Shown: positions 16,902 through 25,667, counted from the first letter of the stretch. The stretch: 32,470 bases of DNA from Saprospiraceae bacterium (GCA_020631135.1 JAHDHU010000017.1:15503-47972); one strand, 5' to 3'. Translations and numbers: made by a program. The notes: generated from the letters alone by a model not told the origin.

Positions 16902-17578
16902 AAATTTCGATCTGGAAAAAGGTATTTAGCTATTTTAAAGATGTCCATATCGAATCCAGATCTTCTAAATTTAATTCAGAAATCCAATTGCTTCTTGTTA
17001 AAGGAAGATTCCAACTTTGCTGCGGTTCTGCCATCTATTCTTTTGATGATCTTTATGATAATTTTGGATTTAGCTTTGATCAGCTAAATCTGAACAAACT
17101 CAACATTGAAGAGGTCCTAATCCTCGGAATGGGATTGGCAAGTATCCCATATATTCTTGAAAGATTACAAGATCAATATTATAATTACACAGCGATAGAA
17201 ATAGATGAAGAAATAATTTCTCTAGCCAATGATTATGCGCTGCCTAGATTGCAATCTTCAATGAATATTATTTGCGGTGATGCAGAAAGATTCGTTTTTA
17301 TCACAGAACAAAAATTTGATCTCATCACTATGGATGTTTTTGAAGAACAGAACGTTCCTCAACAAATGAAAAAGGCAGAATTTATTGGACGATTAAAAGA
17401 ACTTCTAAATCCAACAGGTGTTGTTTTAATGAATATGATGGCAGCGGATAAAGAAAGTAAAGAAAAATCGCAATCATTTTTTGACAATGTTTTTCTAAAT
17501 GTTTTTCCTGATGCTACAATTCTCAAAATAAAAGGGAATTATATGATGCTCAGTGATAAAACTACTTTGAAACATTAG
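16886..17578 (+). CDS. Spermidine synthase-like / class I SAM-fold protein
   Basis: A 230-residue protein with a Rossmann-like methyltransferase fold of the spermidine-synthase type. Motif I is VLILGMGLASIPYIL (about 76-90). The acidic ligand-binding strand is YTAIEIDEEIISLA, then IICGDAERFV and FDLITMDVFEEQNVP. The GTG at 16886 is the only credible start: no in-frame ATG occurs in the first part, and it gives a 16-base overlap with the glmU-like gene, suggesting coupling. The N-terminal beta-strand domain is short. I cannot tell an aminopropyltransferase from a methyltransferase. Followed after 28 bases by a TPR-like gene. Confidence 0.75.
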   Translation: MGKNLKISIWKKVFSYFKDVHIESRSSKFNSEIQLLLVKGRFQLCCGSAIYSFDDLYDNFGFSFDQLNLNKLNIEEVLILGMGLASIPYILERLQDQYYNYTAIEIDEEIISLANDYALPRLQSSMNIICGDAERFVFITEQKFDLITMDVFEEQNVPQQMKKAEFIGRLKELLNPTGVVLMNMMAADKESKEKSQSFFDNVFLNVFPDATILKIKGNYMMLSDKTTLKH

Positions 17579-17606
17579 GTTATTTTTGGCAAAAATTTAG
17601 AATTCG

Positions 17607-18224
17607 ATGTTTACAATTAATATATACGTAAAACTTGCTTTGATCGCATTATGCCTTATTGGTGGAACTGTTTTGGCATTTGCTTTCGGTTTCTGGTATG
17701 CATTTCCAATTTTAATAGCAGGGATAGTTTTATTGGCAAGCTATATTCTTTTGGGTACTGTAAATTCTACCGCTCAATTGGTTCAAGAACAAGACTTTGA
17801 AGGCGCCGAAAAAAGATTGAATTTGACGCTTAGTCCTAAATACCTGTATGTCACCAACCGTGCGATGTATTACATAATGCAAGGTACTTTAGCAATGAAC
17901 CGAAAGGACAATAAAATAGCTGAAGGTCATTTTCAGACTGCTTTAGATTTAGATCTTCCGACTGACAATGAGCGCGCAATGGTACTTCTACAATTGGCAA
18001 ACATTAGTGCCACAAAAGGCAATTGGACTGCAACTAAAAAATACTTTAGAGATGCGCAAAAACTCAATGTAACCGAGTCCCAAATTAAAACCCAAATGGA
18101 TATGATGGGTCAGGCCTTGAAACAAAGTGGTCAACAAAAGGTAGCTAGTACAATGGCAGGAAAACGTAATCGAGGTATGATGATGAGACCTGGTGGCAAA
18201 AGAAGAAGACCTAAGGGGAGGTAG
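17607..18224 (+). CDS. Two-helix membrane protein with TPR-like repeats
   Basis: A 205-residue protein. Two transmembrane helices (about residues 7-28 and 31-51) with a tight turn are followed by helical repeats consistent with two to three TPR units (about 55-165, e.g. YYIMQGTLAMNRKDNKIAEGHFQTAL and AMVLLQLANISATKGNWTATKKYF). The C-terminal tail is very basic and Met/Gly-rich (GMMMRPGGKRRRPKGR). TPRs usually mediate protein-protein contacts, here probably on the cytoplasmic face. A TATTTTTG at 17581-17588 could be a -7 box, though no -33 element is visible. I do not recognise a named family. Confidence 0.7.
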   Translation: MFTINIYVKLALIALCLIGGTVLAFAFGFWYAFPILIAGIVLLASYILLGTVNSTAQLVQEQDFEGAEKRLNLTLSPKYLYVTNRAMYYIMQGTLAMNRKDNKIAEGHFQTALDLDLPTDNERAMVLLQLANISATKGNWTATKKYFRDAQKLNVTESQIKTQMDMMGQALKQSGQQKVASTMAGKRNRGMMMRPGGKRRRPKGR

Positions 18225-18243
18225 AATGAAGGTGTAAGGTGTA

Positions 18244-18271
18244 TGGTTTATGGTTTATGGTTCATGGTTCA
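18244..18271 (+). repeat. Heptamer tandem repeat, 4 x TGGTTYA
   Basis: Four perfect head-to-tail units: TGGTTTA, TGGTTTA, TGGTTCA, TGGTTCA. They are preceded by a degenerate GGTGTA. The array begins 20 bases after the stop of the TPR gene. Confidence 0.85.
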
Positions 18272-18299
18272 TAGTAGGGGAAAATAATTGGTGATCGAA

Positions 18300-18341
18300 T
18301 TTGGTATTTGGTATTTGGTATTTGGTATTTGGTATTTGGTA
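18300..18341 (+). repeat. Heptamer tandem repeat, 6 x TTTGGTA
   Basis: Six identical 7-base units in a row, ending 31 bases before the msrA start codon. It has the same period as the array at 18244-18271 and a related unit (TTTGGTA versus TGGTTTA are not simple rotations but share TGGT). A pure short-period array is prone to slipped-strand copy-number change. Confidence 0.9.
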
Positions 18342-18372
18342 AAAAGTAATTTTTGAATTATCCATAAATAAA

Positions 18373-19029
18373 ATGACGCAATACATAATCAGTTTCCTAT
18401 TGCTTGGTTCTTTTTTAACCTGTTCTAATCAACAAAGCTTAATATCGCCTGATAATCATTTGGATGAGATAACAACTCAAAACCAAGATCTATCGCAATT
18501 TTCTAAAGCATATTTTGCCAGTGGATGTTTTTGGTGTGTAGAAGCAATTTACGAATCTGTGGAAGGCGTAGCCGAAGTAGTTTCTGGATACGCGGAAGGC
18601 ATAGAAAGCAATGCTAAATACAATTTGGTTGCCAGTGGAAAAACCAAACATGTTGAAGCAGTAGTAGTTTATTATGATGCATCCGTGGTTTCTTATCAAA
18701 CATTGGTAGCGGTATTTTTTGGTTCAGGAGATCCGACAACTTTAAACCGCCAAGGACCTGACGCAGGTTATCAATATCGTTCAGCTATCTATTACCAAAA
18801 TGATGAAGAAAAGAAAATTGCGGAGGAATTTAGACATCAGCTGGAGGAAGAAAAAGTTTTTGACGCTCCAATAGTTACAGATATAACATCGTACACTACT
18901 TTTTTCCCTGCCGAAGATTACCATCAAGATTTTGAAAGAAGAAATCCAAATCAAGGTTATGTAAAAGCGGTTTCGATTCCACGATTAAAGCGTTTTCAAA
19001 AGGCTTTTCCAGAGTTATTGAAGAAATAA
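18373..19029 (+). CDS. msrA: Peptide-methionine (S)-S-oxide reductase, lipoprotein form
   Basis: Repairs oxidised methionine (S-sulfoxide) in proteins. The 218-residue product contains the catalytic GCFWCVE motif with Cys52, and the family segments GYAEG, HVEAVVVYYD, GYQYRSAIYY and YHQDF. Unlike cytoplasmic MsrA, the N-terminus is a lipoprotein signal peptide (MTQYIISFLLLGSFLTC, lipobox Cys17), so the enzyme should be anchored outside the cytoplasm. No MsrB domain is fused. It stands alone behind the heptamer repeats; downstream its stop meets the Crp/Fnr remnant on the other strand. Confidence 0.93.
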   Translation: MTQYIISFLLLGSFLTCSNQQSLISPDNHLDEITTQNQDLSQFSKAYFASGCFWCVEAIYESVEGVAEVVSGYAEGIESNAKYNLVASGKTKHVEAVVVYYDASVVSYQTLVAVFFGSGDPTTLNRQGPDAGYQYRSAIYYQNDEEKKIAEEFRHQLEEEKVFDAPIVTDITSYTTFFPAEDYHQDFERRNPNQGYVKAVSIPRLKRFQKAFPELLKK

Positions 19030-19181
19030 TAAAAATCAATCACCTTTACCTGTCTAATCAAATACTCTCCTTTCTGAAAAGATTTTTTCTCAAACTGATC
19101 CAAAACCATCATTAACTCATCCTGCTTAAAGTTTTGTGGTTTAAATATTTGCTCTAAAAATTCTCTTCCTTGACTAGACAC
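18996..19181 (-). pseudogene. Remnant of a Crp/Fnr-type regulator (N-terminal cNMP-binding part)
   Basis: A 61-codon minus-strand frame whose first about 55 residues look like the start of a cyclic-nucleotide-binding domain of the Crp/Fnr type. It has FLEQIFKPQNF, then LDQFEKKSFQKGEYLIRQ, then VIDFYYF. Crp/Fnr proteins typically show F-x-K-G-E-x-L followed by a strand with aromatic residues. The frame then runs into the 3' end of msrA and stops, with no jelly-roll remainder and no helix-turn-helix. I read it as a truncated gene left by a deletion or insertion. A chance resemblance cannot be excluded. The rest of the 319-base gap between msrA and the next gene (19182-19348) shows nothing else. 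Confidence 0.5.
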
Positions 19182-19348
19182 TAAATGGTGATTTATTAAT
19201 TCAGACGATGCACCGAATCTAAGAACTTTTTTCCTTATCTAAACTGATGACTATAATCATTCCGACGCTTAATATCTGCTTACTTGCGAATTCTAGATTG
19301 TCAATTCGTCTAAATACAAAGCATCTAAAATTTGAAGAAAAGAAAAAC

Positions 19349-20086
19349 ATGAAACAACTAATCATTTTTACGCTGCTCTTTTTGACTCAATCGGCATTGA
19401 CACAAACTTATGGAGACACCTTACATGTTATGGCTTACAATGGTGTCAATCTTCGCACCCAACCACACACTTCATCAAAAATAGTTGATGCCATTCCTTT
19501 TGGAACTTCACTTATGTTTTGTGAAGATTCTTTTGACGATCGTTTCGAAGGTCGCAACGGAAAATGGATCGAAGTAGAATACAATCAAATTAGTTGTTTT
19601 GTGTTTGATGGTTTTTTAACAGACAAAAAACCACCTCGTTCAAGAAGACTAAATTTAAATCAGCTTCGTAATTATATTGAGAAGACCTATGGTCAAACGC
19701 AGACACATCAAGTTGCTGAAAAGTCGATGTCCCTAGGTGATAAGGCAAATGAAACCATTTTCCACTTTAGCACTGGATTAAAAGTGAGTCATAAAATCAC
19801 AAAAAACCAAGCGTCATGGAAATACACCTTCCAAAGATTGAGATCAAGAGAATTGATGAATTTACTTGATCTAGCCTATAGCAATTACAACAAAGACAAT
19901 AATACGCTCATTCATTATTTTGAAAACGACAAATTTTGGAAAAACAGTGACCCCAATGATATATGTCCAGTGGCTTTTAGTTTCCAACTAACAGAATCCA
20001 TAAGAATAGCGTATGACTATTCTCGTAAAAGAAGTGACGAAGCACCTCTTCCAAAAATTTACATAATGGAACAAGTAGAAAATTAA
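19349..20086 (+). CDS. Secreted SH3b domain protein
   Basis: A 245-residue exported protein. The ATG at 19349 starts a signal peptide (MKQLIIFTLLFLTQSALTQ) preceded by GAAGAAAAG. The frame runs 34 codons further upstream, which I reject. Directly after the signal is a bacterial SH3 domain (about residues 24-90: LHVMAYNGVNLRTQPHTSSKIV, then GRNGKWIEVEYNQISCFVFDGFL). The C-terminal 150 residues are not recognised. It is the second SH3b protein in the window, but with a different architecture from the membrane-anchored one at 13306-13806. Followed after 49 bases by a small membrane protein. Confidence 0.75.
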   Translation: MKQLIIFTLLFLTQSALTQTYGDTLHVMAYNGVNLRTQPHTSSKIVDAIPFGTSLMFCEDSFDDRFEGRNGKWIEVEYNQISCFVFDGFLTDKKPPRSRRLNLNQLRNYIEKTYGQTQTHQVAEKSMSLGDKANETIFHFSTGLKVSHKITKNQASWKYTFQRLRSRELMNLLDLAYSNYNKDNNTLIHYFENDKFWKNSDPNDICPVAFSFQLTESIRIAYDYSRKRSDEAPLPKIYIMEQVEN

Positions 20087-20135
20087 GAATTGAACTAAAG
20101 TTGGATCATAATCAATAAACCAGTATTTTACCAAT

Positions 20136-20354
20136 ATGAAATTTAGCTGGTTGATTGTAATTGGACTCTTTGTTATAGCAACTTTTATTGTCCACTTGAT
20201 AACTAATAAAATTTACAAAAAAGAGGTTAACGAAAAAATGCGCAAACAAGGCGCCTCTCTTTTATCCTATTGGCAAACTGTCATTTACATGGGAGCAGGA
20301 ATTACAGGCGTGTGTGTCTTGTTTTTAAAATGGACCGACGTTTTGAGTTTCTAA
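20136..20354 (+). CDS. Small two-helix membrane protein
   Basis: 72 residues: a first transmembrane helix (about 4-23), a basic connecting segment (NKIYKKEVNEKMRKQG), and a second helix (about 47-64). Topology by the positive-inside rule places the loop in the cytoplasm. No family recognised. It follows the SH3b gene on the same strand, and its stop is 17 bases from the stop of the convergent DUF4105 gene. Confidence 0.55.
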   Translation: MKFSWLIVIGLFVIATFIVHLITNKIYKKEVNEKMRKQGASLLSYWQTVIYMGAGITGVCVLFLKWTDVLSF

Positions 20355-20371
20355 AAAATTTCACAAATTGA

Positions 20372-21589
20372 TCACCGTCCGACTATCTCTTTGCGTTTTC
20401 GCATTCGCGAATGCGAAAAGCTACTCCTCAAAAGGTTTAAACCAAAAATTATCGAAATTACCATCATAGGCAAAAATGCAATGTGCCACCGTTGTGGAAT
20501 AAAATTCCAAGCCATTAAGGCAAAGACATTTAAACCAATTAAAACCATCGGGACCCAGCGCAACTGTGGTTTTTTTCTGATCGATTTATATTTCAACAGA
20601 GCAAATAAATACAGAGGCGAAATCCAGATTAAATTCCAATTTTCTTTGGTTGCCAAATGATCCGTAAAGAACCAAAGGAAAACAATGATCAAACTTATTA
20701 TCGACATTAAGAGAAACCATAAAAAGCCACTGATATTTAATAAGCGATTGCTCATCTTATTATTAATTAAAAACCATAATGAAATCAGAAACAAAATTCC
20801 AAATATGATTTTGGTTGGTGTAATAAATGGAACTTCCCATCTTTCTGAATGGGCATCTCTAAATTCTAATATCGTGCGCTTATTTTTTACCAGCGGTCGT
20901 CCTTCAATTTTAGTTTGATCAAAAATATCCATTAAATAGGACGGCAAAAACATCTGGTTTTTATAATCTGCAAAATCATCCGCAACAGCACCTATAACCA
21001 AATCGATCCCAAAGTCTGACCAAACCAAAGGAACCAATTTTTCGTCCAATAAATCACGGTAGGTTTTGCATGATCTCTCTCCTACTTTACATTTTACTTT
21101 TGAACTTGGCCATTCGACCGAATATTTTGAAGAAAAGATATCACGAATTCGAGTAGAACAGTTGTCCCAAAAAAAGTCATACTTGTAGTATCTGTTTTCT
21201 TTTTTGATATTGTTTTCTAAAAAAGCAATGGCCTTGTAAGTTTGGATACTATCTAAATCGAGTATTTGTTCAAACACATCTCTCTTAAAATAATTATACT
21301 CTGCAATGAATCGATCATATTGCGTTACATTGACATAGTACAGTAATTTGCCTCTGCAAAAATTGAGGTAAAAATTAGGCTGATTAAAATTATATGTTCC
21401 ATATCCATAGACCACATCGTAATCGGTGGGAAGATGCTGTACCCTAATCGCACTGTGACCAAAAGTGTTTTGTAATTCATCTCCTGAACCACAGGTCAAT
21501 AAAGAAATGACAGGTTTTTGGCTGTGCAGCAGCATCGAACTCAAGCACAAAAGGATAAATAGAAATATAGATTTTTTTAAAACTGGCAT
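20372..21589 (-). CDS. DUF4105 domain membrane protein
   Basis: A 405-residue protein. A signal peptide (to about residue 23, LLHSQ) leads into the DUF4105 domain (about 25-210). That domain has the diagnostic GSGDELQNTFGHSAIRV, YGYGTYNFNQPNFYLNFCRGKL and FFWDNCSTRIRD segments. A His and a Cys in these motifs suggest a papain/NlpC-like catalytic centre, which is inference. The C-terminal part has four to five transmembrane helices (about 255-395). DUF4105 proteins are common in Bacteroidota and poorly characterised. It lies 82 bases downstream of metG on the same strand. Its last codons contain the 24-bp palindrome at 20396-20419. Confidence 0.83.
   Translation of the reverse strand: MPVLKKSIFLFILLCLSSMLLHSQKPVISLLTCGSGDELQNTFGHSAIRVQHLPTDYDVVYGYGTYNFNQPNFYLNFCRGKLLYYVNVTQYDRFIAEYNYFKRDVFEQILDLDSIQTYKAIAFLENNIKKENRYYKYDFFWDNCSTRIRDIFSSKYSVEWPSSKVKCKVGERSCKTYRDLLDEKLVPLVWSDFGIDLVIGAVADDFADYKNQMFLPSYLMDIFDQTKIEGRPLVKNKRTILEFRDAHSERWEVPFITPTKIIFGILFLISLWFLINNKMSNRLLNISGFLWFLLMSIISLIIVFLWFFTDHLATKENWNLIWISPLYLFALLKYKSIRKKPQLRWVPMVLIGLNVFALMAWNFIPQRWHIAFLPMMVISIIFGLNLLRSSFSHSRMRKRKEIVGR
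20396..20419. repeat. 24-bp perfect palindrome centred on TTCGCGAA
   Basis: TTTTCGCATTCG is followed directly by its exact reverse complement. It lies in the last coding bases of the DUF4105 gene (SHSRMRK), between two convergent stop codons. Bases 20402-20420 recur exactly at 12327-12345. It could form a 10-bp stem with a CGCG loop on either transcript. Confidence 0.8.
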
Positions 21590-21671
21590 TTACTCTTTAA
21601 GCCGATTGTTACCTAGGGCTGTAATTAAAACGAAAAGATACTCAACAAGATTGGTCGAATTGGAGAATTCT

Positions 21672-23801
21672 TTATCTAATGGTCATGCCGTTTGGCCATC
21701 CCTCGTCTGGAGATACAAAACTCAAAGATCCATTTTCGCCCTCAGCCATCAAGATCATGCCCTGAGATTCAACACCTCTAATCTTCCGAGGCTCAAGATT
21801 GGCGAGTAAAGAAACCTTTTTTCCAACTACCTCATCAACTGAGTAATGTTCTGCGATTCCCGAAACCACTGTCCTTTTTTCAAAACCAAGATCCAGTTGT
21901 AGTTCTAATAATTTGTCCGCCTTCTCTACTTTTTTAGCCTCAATGATCGTCGCAGTTCTTATTTCCATTTTCATGAAATCATCAAAGCTGATATTATCTT
22001 TTAAAGCTGGTTTTGTGGTATCTTCTTCAACTGTCATAGCTCCTAATTTTGCTACTTGCTTTGCAATTATCTCATCCTCTATTCTAGAGAATATATGATC
22101 CGGTTTGGCAATTTGATGATTGATTGGAATGAGTAAATTACCCTCTGCCAATTCATCCATCATTTTCACCAACTCACCTTTTTCTTTTACAGAATCTAAA
22201 TTTAATAGTGCGAGGATTTTATCCGAAGTTCCTGGTAAGAAAGGTCGGATCGCTGTCCCCAATGCTGCAAGGTATTGCAAGCTCAAATTCATTACTACTT
22301 TGACCAATTCTTCATCATCCTTGATCGCTTTCCATGGCTCGTTGAATTGTAAAATTTGATTTCCATTACTCGAAATTTCCATTAGAATGTTTAATGCAGA
22401 TCGGAAATCATACTTTCGTAAATAGTCACAGTAAATATGCAATTTGTCGAAAAGACCAAGCAGCTCTGAATCATGATAGCTGGTTTCCATTTCACCAAGA
22501 GCACCAACTAAATCTCTGTTTTCATCAAAGTCAGGTACCCTACCTTCGTAATATTTGTTGGTTAAGACCACTACCCGATTTACGTAATTGGCAAGGTTAT
22601 TAACCAATTCGTTATTGTTATATTCTTGAAAGGCCTTCCAAGTAAACTCGCTGTCTTTAATTTCCGGCATATTTTTGACCATTGCGTATCTCAACACATC
22701 AATGTGATCCGGCATATCTTCTACAAACTCATGTACCCAAACAGCCCAATTTCGAGAGGTCGATATTTTTTGACCTTCTAAGTTTAAAAATTGATTGGCA
22801 GGTACATTATAAGGAAGATTATACTCCCCATGCGCTTTTAATATGGAAGGGAAAATCAAGCAATGGAAAACAATATTGTCCTTACCGATAAAATGAATTA
22901 CTGCGGAATCATCATCCTTCCAATAGTCTTCCCAATTTTTTCCATTTGCCGCAGCCCATTCTTTGGTAGCACTGATATAACCGATCGGTGCATCTAGCCA
23001 AACATATAACTTTTTACCTTCTGCTCCTTCAATCTCTTTTGGAACATCAACACCCCAACTTAGATCTCTGGTCATAGCCCTTGGATGTAAACCTCCATCT
23101 ATCCAAGACTTGCATTGTCCAAGAACATGGTTTTTCCAATCTGAAGGATCATGTAATTCTTTACCATCAAGCTTTCCATTTTCGATCCATTCTTTTAACC
23201 AAGATTCGTACTTGTTTAAAGGAAGATACCAATGTCTGGTTTTTTTAAGTGTGGGGGTATTTCCAGTTATCGTAGAAACAGGGTTTATTAAATCGGTTGG
23301 ACTGAGAGCAGAACCACAGTTTTCGCATTGATCACCATAAGCTGCATCATGGCTACATTTAGGACAGGTTCCTTTGATGTAACGGTCTGCTAAAAATTGT
23401 TGTGCTTCTTGGTCAAAATATTGCTCAGATTCTTTTTCTTCAAACTCTCCATTTTCATAAAGTGTTTTAAAAAAATCTTGCGAGGTTTGGTGGTGAATTT
23501 CCGCTGACGTTCGGTGATATATGTCAAAAGAGATTCCTGCTTTTTCGAAGGTAGTTTTAAATAGGTCATGGTATTTGTCTACGATTTCTTGGGGACTGAC
23601 TCCTTCTTTCGCAGCTCGAATGGTTATCGCGGCTCCATGTTCATCCGACCCACAAATAAACGCCACCTCCTTATCCATGAGCCGTAGAAAACGAACATAA
23701 ATATCTGCGGAAAGATACGCGCCAGCAAGGTGCCCTATATGTAAAGGACCATTGGCATAGGGTAAAGCGGATGTAACAAGATATCTTTTAAAGTAGCGCA
23801 C
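21672..23801 (-). CDS. metG: Methionine-tRNA ligase
   Basis: Charges tRNA-Met in the cytoplasm. The 709-residue enzyme has HIGH at residues 21-24 and a zinc-knuckle with four cysteines (146, 149, 159, 162). Its KMSKS-equivalent is KISTS (345-349), and the catalytic core is followed by the anticodon-binding domain. From about residue 605 comes a C-terminal tRNA-binding (EMAP/Trbp111-like) domain (FMKMEIRTATIIEAKKVEKADKLLELQLDLG), for the usual dimeric long form. The start is GTG at 23801: the in-frame codon immediately upstream is TAA and no nearby ATG exists. Confidence 0.95.
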   Translation of the reverse strand: MRYFKRYLVTSALPYANGPLHIGHLAGAYLSADIYVRFLRLMDKEVAFICGSDEHGAAITIRAAKEGVSPQEIVDKYHDLFKTTFEKAGISFDIYHRTSAEIHHQTSQDFFKTLYENGEFEEKESEQYFDQEAQQFLADRYIKGTCPKCSHDAAYGDQCENCGSALSPTDLINPVSTITGNTPTLKKTRHWYLPLNKYESWLKEWIENGKLDGKELHDPSDWKNHVLGQCKSWIDGGLHPRAMTRDLSWGVDVPKEIEGAEGKKLYVWLDAPIGYISATKEWAAANGKNWEDYWKDDDSAVIHFIGKDNIVFHCLIFPSILKAHGEYNLPYNVPANQFLNLEGQKISTSRNWAVWVHEFVEDMPDHIDVLRYAMVKNMPEIKDSEFTWKAFQEYNNNELVNNLANYVNRVVVLTNKYYEGRVPDFDENRDLVGALGEMETSYHDSELLGLFDKLHIYCDYLRKYDFRSALNILMEISSNGNQILQFNEPWKAIKDDEELVKVVMNLSLQYLAALGTAIRPFLPGTSDKILALLNLDSVKEKGELVKMMDELAEGNLLIPINHQIAKPDHIFSRIEDEIIAKQVAKLGAMTVEEDTTKPALKDNISFDDFMKMEIRTATIIEAKKVEKADKLLELQLDLGFEKRTVVSGIAEHYSVDEVVGKKVSLLANLEPRKIRGVESQGMILMAEGENGSLSFVSPDEGWPNGMTIR

Positions 23802-23951
23802 TTATTTTGACCTTAAAAAACGCATTAAAAAAAATAATATACGAAGATAGTTAATATCATCGGTTTTTATCCATTTAATTGAATTTCTTATTCTTTATAA
23901 ATGGGGGTAAACAATATCTTAGACATTATAAGTTTGGAAAGTATTAAATCC

Positions 23952-25664
23952 ATGAAAACGATAAGAACAACTATTTTATTCATCCTATTTTTTGGTGTGA
24001 TTTTCATCAATGTTAATCGATCCCAAACGGTCTTAAACGTACCACAACAATACGCAAGTATACAAAGTGCCTTGAATGCATCAACTGACTTCGATACGGT
24101 CAAAGTGAGTCCTGGTATTTATGAAGAAAACTTGTCATGGCCGATAGGCGTGGATCCTTTAGTTTTGCTAAGTTCGGATGGCCCAGTTAATACAACCATT
24201 AAAGGAAAGGATAGCTTGAATGTTATTCATATAGACAATTGGCCAAGTTCAAATGGGAATATCATCAGTAGTAATAGTTTAATAAAAGGTTTTACGATTA
24301 CCCAAGAAAAAGAAGCTTTTGGGAGAGGTATCTATCTTAACAATGGCAACATGCATTTTGACGATCTAATTATTACCGATTGTAACAAAGGCGGGATGCG
24401 TTTATATAGATATGAAGGTGATATCGAAAACTGCCAAATTATCAATAACGAAACCTTAGACGGTAATGGAGCTGGTGTGGACCTTCGAATAAGTGGAAAT
24501 GTAAATTTTACAAATTGTCAGATCGATGGAAATAAAATAAACTGGACTGGTGGCGGGGCTGGTATTTATGTGCAGGAACAAACCAATGGAGATTCAAATC
24601 AAGTTGTTTTAAGCTTCGAGTTATGTTCTATTTCGGATAATCGTATTGTCCCACCAATTTCGTCAGGAGCAGGATTAAAAGTTGAATTTTACGAGAGTGA
24701 AGACTTATTAAAAATCGATATTAAAAATTCTGTAATTGCCAAAAATCGAATTGGTTTTAATGCTGAAAGTGGAACTGGTTCTGGTGGAGGAATCGACATT
24801 TGGAATGCCTCTTTAAGATTAATTGATTCCCAAGTTGAATATAATGAAGCCGGAAAAGGATCAGGAATTGCTCTGGACATTAGCGAACCAAACAAACATC
24901 ATCACTTTATCAAAAACAGCTTTATAAGTTTTAATTCATCCTTTTTTACCAATACCGCCGGTCCCGACGTGGCTCGAGGTTTGGCGATATATGCAAGGGA
25001 TAGTGTCGGACTTTTAGAATTAGAAAATTGTGTTATTTCTAATAATCAATTGGGCACAGTCTTCGATTTGCAACATGTAGACCTAAAAATGACTCATTGT
25101 ACGATGGCTAATAATGATGGTAAATTTAGATTGCAAAACGGTTCATTAGATGCTACTAATTCTATTTTTTGGCATCGAGAAGAAACTGAAAATGCTTTTT
25201 GGTTCAGCAACAGTATCAGTACCACTGAAGCATGTATTATTTCTCCTTCTCCCAATAATTGCGACTTTCGAGACACCATCTTGATGATCCCTGCACATCA
25301 TTCTTTTGCCATAGAAAATGCAACCATACAAACAGATATCGAAAATGATATTTTCGGTAACCCTCGTCCATTACCAGCAAATACAACACCTGATATCGGT
25401 GCTTATGAGCTCGATCAATCGACTTCTTCTAATCAAGAAATCGATAAGGATTTAGATTTTATGCTGTATCCTAATCCAACTAATGGTATTTGTCAATTTT
25501 CAAAGTTGGTTGATCAAGTACAGGTCTTTGATTCTTTAGGCAAACCACTGCTATCTCAACAAAATTGCAGTTTTATCAACCTGGCTAATTTTCCCGTCGG
25601 ACTTTATTTTATTAGACTTGCAAAGGGTAAATCATCAAGTACTCGATCAATTGTAAAAAATTAA
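23952..25664 (+). CDS. Secreted beta-helix protein with T9SS sorting domain
   Basis: A 570-residue exported protein. The ATG at 23952 gives a signal peptide (MKTIRTTILFILFFGVIFINVNRSQ); a longer frame from 23901 is rejected. After TVLNVPQQYASIQSALNAS, typical of the first turn of pectate-lyase-like proteins, come at least seven right-handed parallel beta-helix coils. They repeat a C/S-x-I-x-x-N pattern, e.g. CQIDGNKI, CSISDNRI, SVIAKNRI and SQVEYNE. The C-terminal 75 residues (FMLYPNPTNG to ARS/RSIVKN) form a type IX secretion sorting domain, so the protein should end up on or beyond the outer membrane. No lyase active site is evident. It converges with the next gene, with 3 bases between the stops. 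Confidence 0.85.
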   Translation: MKTIRTTILFILFFGVIFINVNRSQTVLNVPQQYASIQSALNASTDFDTVKVSPGIYEENLSWPIGVDPLVLLSSDGPVNTTIKGKDSLNVIHIDNWPSSNGNIISSNSLIKGFTITQEKEAFGRGIYLNNGNMHFDDLIITDCNKGGMRLYRYEGDIENCQIINNETLDGNGAGVDLRISGNVNFTNCQIDGNKINWTGGGAGIYVQEQTNGDSNQVVLSFELCSISDNRIVPPISSGAGLKVEFYESEDLLKIDIKNSVIAKNRIGFNAESGTGSGGGIDIWNASLRLIDSQVEYNEAGKGSGIALDISEPNKHHHFIKNSFISFNSSFFTNTAGPDVARGLAIYARDSVGLLELENCVISNNQLGTVFDLQHVDLKMTHCTMANNDGKFRLQNGSLDATNSIFWHREETENAFWFSNSISTTEACIISPSPNNCDFRDTILMIPAHHSFAIENATIQTDIENDIFGNPRPLPANTTPDIGAYELDQSTSSNQEIDKDLDFMLYPNPTNGICQFSKLVDQVQVFDSLGKPLLSQQNCSFINLANFPVGLYFIRLAKGKSSSTRSIVKN

Positions 25665-25667
25665 CAC

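Noticed and set aside
18300-18341. CRISPR-like array
   Set aside because: Units are 7 bases with no spacers; it is a simple tandem repeat.
23110-23331. Plus-strand frames opposite metG
   Set aside because: Shadow frames of a long conserved gene with no recognisable domain or ribosome site.
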